Origin: Zygnema cylindricum
Lineage: Eukaryota > Streptophyta > Zygnematophyceae > Zygnematales > Zygnemataceae
NCBI GenBank assembly: GCA_037447655.1
Contig: JBBHKE010003167.1
Coordinates: 101,206-165,205 of the forward strand
DNA length: 64,000 bases
Direction: 5' to 3'
Part shown: positions 45,449 to 64,000 of the stretch, piece by piece
Layout: each line of letters begins with the position of its first letter
Numbering within the stretch: position 1 is the first letter of the stretch
Notes under the pieces: model-generated
Database searches by the model: none
What the model was told of the DNA's origin: nothing
The model's input: only the letters and a program-made list of their open reading frames with translations
Made by a program: the position numbers and the translations under genes

Positions 45449-45568
45449 TGCGACGGTTACCATTTCAGATTGTGTTGTACCATTTCAAATTTGCTTTAAT
45501 AGGTTGTGATTCTATGGTTGTACGTATCGTGTAGCGTATCGATACGACTCATTTTAAGTAGCGCAATT

Positions 45569-46021
45569 CAGAGGTCGCAAAAGTCCAAATTTTACATAAC
45601 CGAAACCGACCGTTTTTTTCTTTCATATTCAGAGTACCCGACGCCCGACCGGGTTATGTCACGCTCCAAAATTGTTAACCGTTATCCCAAATGTGTTTAC
45701 AAAAATAAAAGTTAACTAAAACTTGATTTCTCGCGACTACCCGTACCCGCCCGTACCTAAAAAAGTACAAAATGATGTCACGTACTTCCACGACACCAAG
45801 AGTACAAAGTATAATAATGTTAGATAGTGTGGACAGTACAAACCTTCATTTTTTTTCGTTTTTTGCTTACCTGACCGTAACCGATTGTTTCTTTTTTTTC
45901 TTGAATCACCCGCCCGAATCCGCTCGACCCCCCAAAGTTGGCACCCGAATCCTTTCCGGGTCCGACGCGGGCGGTCGGTTAACGGTCGATTACGGTTTCG
46001 GTTAAATGTTTGCGACCTCTG
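45569..46021. mobile_element. hAT-like MITE H, copy 2 (inverted)
   Basis: This 453-bp element runs from CAGAGGTCGCAAAAGTCC to ATGTTTGCGACCTCTG. It is flanked by GCGCAATT (45561-45568) and GCGCAATG (46022-46029). Its interior (TACCCGACGCCCGACC, CACCCGCCCGAATCCG, CCCGAATCCTTTCCGGG) is the reverse complement of copy 1 with many differences. Confidence 0.8.
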
Positions 46022-46029
46022 GCGCAATG

Positions 46030-46550
46030 TTGTCTCTTTTTGCATCGATATGCGCTTACGGTATCTAATGCACGTACAATGTATTGCAGTCAACGGAAAA
46101 AATACATGCGGACAAAACCTAATCAACTGATGACCAATTATTGAGTTGCAAAAAACGTTCAGACCTCTCTTTGATTCGTACAAGACAAAACCCTTTTTGT
46201 AAGTGATCAGGGCGGTCTACATAAAAGTGGATGCCCACGAACGGAATTAGGATTGGGCTCCATTGGCTCGCAAAACATGTTTAAAAAATTATTTTTCTGG
46301 CATATTTTTGTTCCTCCCCGCTGAAAATATTCGTACTGGATGGAAACGGACAAAACAAAAAACTTCGTGTACTTCCCCTCTTCGAAAACTTTTGGAATCG
46401 TCCGAAACGTGCAATGGTTTTTTCCTATTTGTGGAGCGGTGACACTCTCATTTAAAACGCATCTACGATATGTTTGAAGGTAAAGTTTAAAAATGACATG
46501 GCATGACGTGGCCGTGGGTCGAAAAACACATGATGACGATATGTACAGTA
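46030..46550. other. Short intergenic stretch
   Basis: No gene or element end recognised between MITE H copy 2 and transposon G. Confidence 0.4.
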
Positions 46551-46558
46551 CTGCAGTG

Positions 46559-48163
46559 CATAGTTCAAAAGTAGGTGAAAGTAGGCCCATACAGTATGCC
46601 TATTGTATGTAAAACATACAATATGACCTTAAGACCCATATTGTATTTGTAGCAAAATGAAAAAAAAAATAGTAACATGGTTGAGTTGTACATCGATTGA
46701 TAGAGAATTAAACGTCATGTCTAAATTTTGAAAAACATTCGGACATTTTTTTTTTTTCTGTGAGTTTTGAGGTATTTTTTATTTAAACCGTCAGATTTGG
46801 ACGATCGGACGGTCGCAGATCAAATTAGCAATCTAAGAAGATCACATGAAAAGCCCATAACACAACTTACGATATAAATATCTGTCATAAAAGCGTCTGC
46901 AATTTTGGAGGCCACACTAAATAAAGCCTAACATTGACCTAAATTTTATTTGGTTGCCCGTCCACGTTTTTTTTTTCGGGTTTTCTTTCCCGTGGAATGT
47001 CATCCTACGCCGTGTTAGGGTATTTTCGCATGTGGTAAAGTTACAGTTATTTCGTGTCGTTTTCCTTCATAACTTATAAAAAAACGAGAAAATACGCAGC
47101 CGTACCAAAAAAATGAAATTAGCACCGTACAAGTTACATTACCGTGAAACTTTAGACGTACGTAAGTTTGTCGACAAGCGCGATGCAATTTGTCGTTTAG
47201 CGCATTTCGACCCATTAACGAGTCCTTCCATCACATTTCAAACTTTACGTCAAATCACCTCGCGAGGTGATTTTAAATATTGTAAAAAAAGGAGAGTGAA
47301 TAGGCAGATGTTGTCGCACGTGTCGGAATTTTTGACAATTTTTGTCCGCGCACTACCAAAAAAGAACCCACTGCACGTTTCCAACCTGTGCGTGACTTTT
47401 TTCTGTGCGCTTTTCTCCGCACAGGGCCCGTGGAGGGGGGTTTCGACTAACTGACGCCATTTCGCGAAAGCGAAGATGGTGAAAGCGCCTCTCTTTCTCT
47501 CCCTCTCCACCTAACGCGTCTATCTCACAAATCTTGCAATGAAAAAAGGCAAGAAAGGTATCAAATGAAAGATCTATGAAAAAAATTTTTTTTGGCTGTC
47601 TTTTAGCTTATTTTGATGGCAAGTAGAGTAAGAACGGACGAAAAAACAAAATCGGGAAACCATGGCGGAATGTTTTGGAAATAGTGACGTCGACGCTAAC
47701 ATAAGTACGCGTGACGTCAAAATGTCACAAACCCTAAACATCTACAATGTCACAAGTAGGTAGACGTCTACAGCCGTCTCTATTTTGTAAACGTCATCGA
47801 TTGTCGTGAGTTTTGTACTCGTGTACAATCGTCACAAATTACACCCACGTCTACATCCGTCACAATTTAAAGTTACGATTTCATTTCTTTACGTACGAAT
47901 GCTTTGAAAATTGTACGGAGAATCTTCGCTAAAAAACAAAGTAACAAGATTAAGTTTTGGTTACATGCGAAAATACCTTTAGTTCGCTAAAAAAATTCGT
48001 CCGGCGGCGAGTGCTTTACTATGATCATACGTCAGATTCGTACGTTCGTAGAAGAGTGTGCGCAACGCACACACATACAGTATGCCTACTCTATGCGAGT
48101 TTTGTGCCAAGTTTTGTGCGCCTACCAAAGGCCTACCATAAAAACTCCTACATTTGAACTATG
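46559..48163. mobile_element. Transposon G, non-autonomous, with MITE E nested inside
   Basis: The ends are CATAGTTCAAAAGTAGG on the left and CCTACATTTGAACTATG on the right, an inverted repeat of about 17 bp. Flanks CTGCAGTG (46551-46558) and CTGTAGTG (48164-48171) match at 7 of 8 bases, suggesting an 8-bp target duplication. Without nested MITE E it is about 640 bp. A truncated copy lies at about 30820-31183. No transposase is seen; class uncertain, hAT-like by duplication length. Confidence 0.7.
47018..47978. mobile_element. MITE E (TSD TTA), nested in transposon G
   Basis: This 961-bp element starts GGGTATTTTCGCATGTGG and ends TACATGCGAAAATACCT, with TTA at 47015-47017 and 47979-47981. 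The other copy of G lacks it and reads TCAGTTCGC at that place (30999-31007), giving an empty site. A perfect 22-bp palindrome (arms AAATCACCTCG/CGAGGTGATTT) lies at 47252-47273. It is related to MITE C in inverse orientation. Confidence 0.9.
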
Positions 48164-48171
48164 CTGTAGTG

Positions 48172-48523
48172 CCATAGTTGTTCAAAACGCATTTTACACA
48201 CGATTCGAACGCACGTACAATACGTAGAAACTGGAGAGGTCAATTTGAAAAAATCGTAAAAATCGTTAATGATTTTTTGTCCGTACAATTTCGTACATAT
48301 AAAAAAATTGAATTGAACATATACCGCAGTTTGTAAGTAGTCTACTATTGTAACATGTAGGCCTATGTTCGAATCCTCGCTAACGCTGTTTTTTTGTCAG
48401 AGTCAGAGCTTTGACAACGGCTTGAACGGCGGTTTCACTGTCTACTTCCGTGGCGTTACTAATGGCAGCTTCCTTTAAGATTCGTTTTCATGGCGGCTTC
48501 TTTGAAAAAAAAATGAAGAAGAC
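48172..48523. other. Stretch with a tRNA-like B box
   Basis: GTTCGAATCC at 48367-48376 matches the core of the pol III B box. CTAC...GTAG upstream could form an anticodon-like stem, but no full cloverleaf closes. It could be a SINE relic. ACGTACAATACGTAGAAACTGG at 48211 recurs at 49633. Confidence 0.3.
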
Positions 48524-48531
48524 TTTCGTAC

Positions 48532-49368
48532 TAGTGTTGGGTATCGGGTAAATTCATATCGCGATAATCTCGATATTCGATATATCGAATATCGATCGAG
48601 GAGAATCCTCAATATATCGTACCGCGACCAACATAAATTATCGCGATATATAGTATTTTTTAAATTTAATATTTTTATTTTTTTATATAATATGTTATTT
48701 TTGCGAAAAAGTCAAATTGTGTAATACGCCAGTACGCCGTGATTTTCGTTCCGTGACTTAAAGGTAGACGCCGCAAAATGTAACCGACAAAAAAGTACTA
48801 AATCTGTAATTCTAATGATTGCTTTATGGGGTATGGTTACACGAGGAGGTCTCTGTAATAGTACGGACAGCAAAATTCATGTATTACAGAGGCATCGGGT
48901 ACATCGCGTATCGTTTCTAAATATGTTTTACATACGTGTTATGATATGAATGGTTCCACGTAAACTGACTATCAAATCTCAAAAATCATCAAACATCTAG
49001 AAACCGACCTTTTTCGTATGGAAAATCGTACTTGCGTTTTACGTACGTGTACTTCACAAGTGTACCTCGTCAATGTACCTCAGAGATCTCTTCACTCCGC
49101 TGACTTTCAGGAAAAAACCGTATTTCTTTCCGGCAAAGATTTTACAGTCACTTTGTCCGAAGTCACGAGGCTTTGAAAACCTGTGGGATTTTTTTTTTTT
49201 TTTTTTTTTTAAGCTTCGATATATTGACGATACGATATATTGGCAATATATCGGCAATATATCGCGATAATTTGAAAATCGATATATCGAAGCGATATAT
49301 CGAATATCGGTTACCTGAAATTCGATATATATCGAATATCGGCAACGGGTCCTCGATACCCAACACTA
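48532..49368. mobile_element. hAT-like MITE D (TSD TTTCGTAC) containing a partial MITE B
   Basis: This 837-bp element starts TAGTGTTGGGTATCGGG and ends CCTCGATACCCAACACTA. A perfect 8-bp duplication TTTCGTAC lies at 48524-48531 and 49369-49376. TAGTGTTGGG ends and 8-bp duplications are typical of hAT elements. The outer parts are dense in ATATCGATAT-like palindromes. From about 48829 to 49185 lies a partial, inverted copy of MITE B (starting GGGTATGGTTACA), followed by a run of 22 T. Confidence 0.9.
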
Positions 49369-49376
49369 TTTCGTAC

Positions 49377-50215
49377 ACATTTTGAACTTACGGCGCGCAA
49401 ATAGTGTGACGCCGCAGCGTCTCTTTTTTAAATTGTCCGTACATGTACGATAAAATTTCGTACATATCCGTGCACATTCCGTCTCAGTTTACAGAACAGA
49501 AAGTATCAATAAGTGTATCGTACCTTTTCGTAAGTATCCGTACGATTCCCGTAAAATACCGTACAGTTACCGTAATTTGTTTATAGGTTTCAGTTTACAG
49601 TAGACGTTTTTTTGCGATTTTTTCAAAAGTCACGTACAATACGTAGAAACTGGAAAAAAGGAAAAAATAGCGCGTATTGAACAACTAGGTGCAGTGCATT
49701 CCATTTTTGAAACTCAAATTGTACTTTCAGTTTTTTCACTTTCTTCGTACAACTATTATTTTATCTGTACGGCTTTGAGTTTTTGAGTCAAACGACAAAA
49801 AAACCCTTACTTTGGCACATGGGGATACACATTAAAAGCTGTCTGAATGGAGACCTGGAATTTGATTCTATGCTGATTTCGTGCGATATCCCGTACGAAA
49901 TGTCCACACTTTCGAACATCTGGTAAACGCTAAACACTGAGTTTAAACGGTGAAACTGTCGAATGAACGTTTGATTTAGAAGGAACAAAAGATGATGATG
50001 GCATGTCATGCACACCCCAGCACATCCCGCGCAAATTCAACTTCGACTCTTTTCACTGTTTGAGTGTTCCAGGCTTCCTGTTCTCCAACGGTCATAAATT
50101 TGCTTTTGTGTTCAGCCACTCTTCTCCTGTTACCCTCCCAACCTCTCTCTCTACATTTTGAAGCGAATGGCGCCATTTTTACTTTGTAGAGCACGTTTGT
50201 AACCTCCATATATCC
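49377..50215. other. Upstream region of the separase gene
   Basis: GTACG-rich sequence to about 49780, then more ordinary AT-rich DNA that should hold the promoter and 5' UTR of the separase gene. No certain promoter element. Confidence 0.4.

Positions 50216-64000
<13,785 letters not shown>

Noticed and set aside
48340-48395. Possible tRNA or SINE with GTTCGAATCC
   Set aside because: Only the B box is convincing; stems do not pair and no second copy was seen in the window.

Overview
The window looks like nuclear DNA of a land plant. It holds intron-containing plant genes (a family 1 beta-glucosidase, a probably plastid-targeted protein, LSM2 and a plant-type separase) separated by plant-type transposons: Ty1/copia LTR elements, a Helitron with a RepHel gene, and many small TIR elements. 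GT-AG introns range from about 90 bp to 2 kb and there are no bacterial features. I cannot name the genus. A recurrent GTAC/CGTAC-rich character is shared by the LTRs and the small TIR elements.

Layout. 1-1377: the last three exons of a GH1 beta-glucosidase (+). 2607-5450: repeats, including 'GGGTA...' TIR elements that duplicate the target TTA, and a 49-bp minisatellite. About 6830-30530: one old Helitron (+ strand) whose RepHel gene is split by four LTR insertions, all inserted with sense on the minus strand: copia 1 (9139-15481, TSD ACATG), copia 2 (16171-22617, TSD TATCT, LTRs that look identical), a solo LTR (23833-24823, TSD GTTTC) and copia 3 (25000-29263, TSD AAAAA, a gag-only non-autonomous element). 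Skipping each insertion plus one TSD brings the Helitron reading back across each junction. 30800-33157: further copies of the small TIR elements. 33395-41757: an 11-exon gene for a conserved, probably plastid-targeted protein of about 384 residues (+). 42948-43935: LSM2 (-). 45017-49376: a cluster of hAT-like and TTA-type MITEs, some nested. 50216-64000: separase (+), which runs off the window before its caspase-like catalytic domain.

The host genes do not form a pathway; each is an independent housekeeping or metabolic gene. The unusual biology is in the mobile DNA. The copia elements carry a primer-binding site complementary to the anticodon arm of initiator tRNA-Met (the half-tRNA priming used by Drosophila copia) and appear to start gag inside the LTR, so that the primer site is translated. 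The TTA-type MITEs each hold a subterminal palindrome centred on CTCGCGAG or a variant; its arms differ between elements but stay self-complementary. Two MITE insertions have an empty-site counterpart elsewhere in this window. The separase gene has three apparent one-base frameshifts, at least two of them in short homopolymers, which suggests sequence error or early decay.
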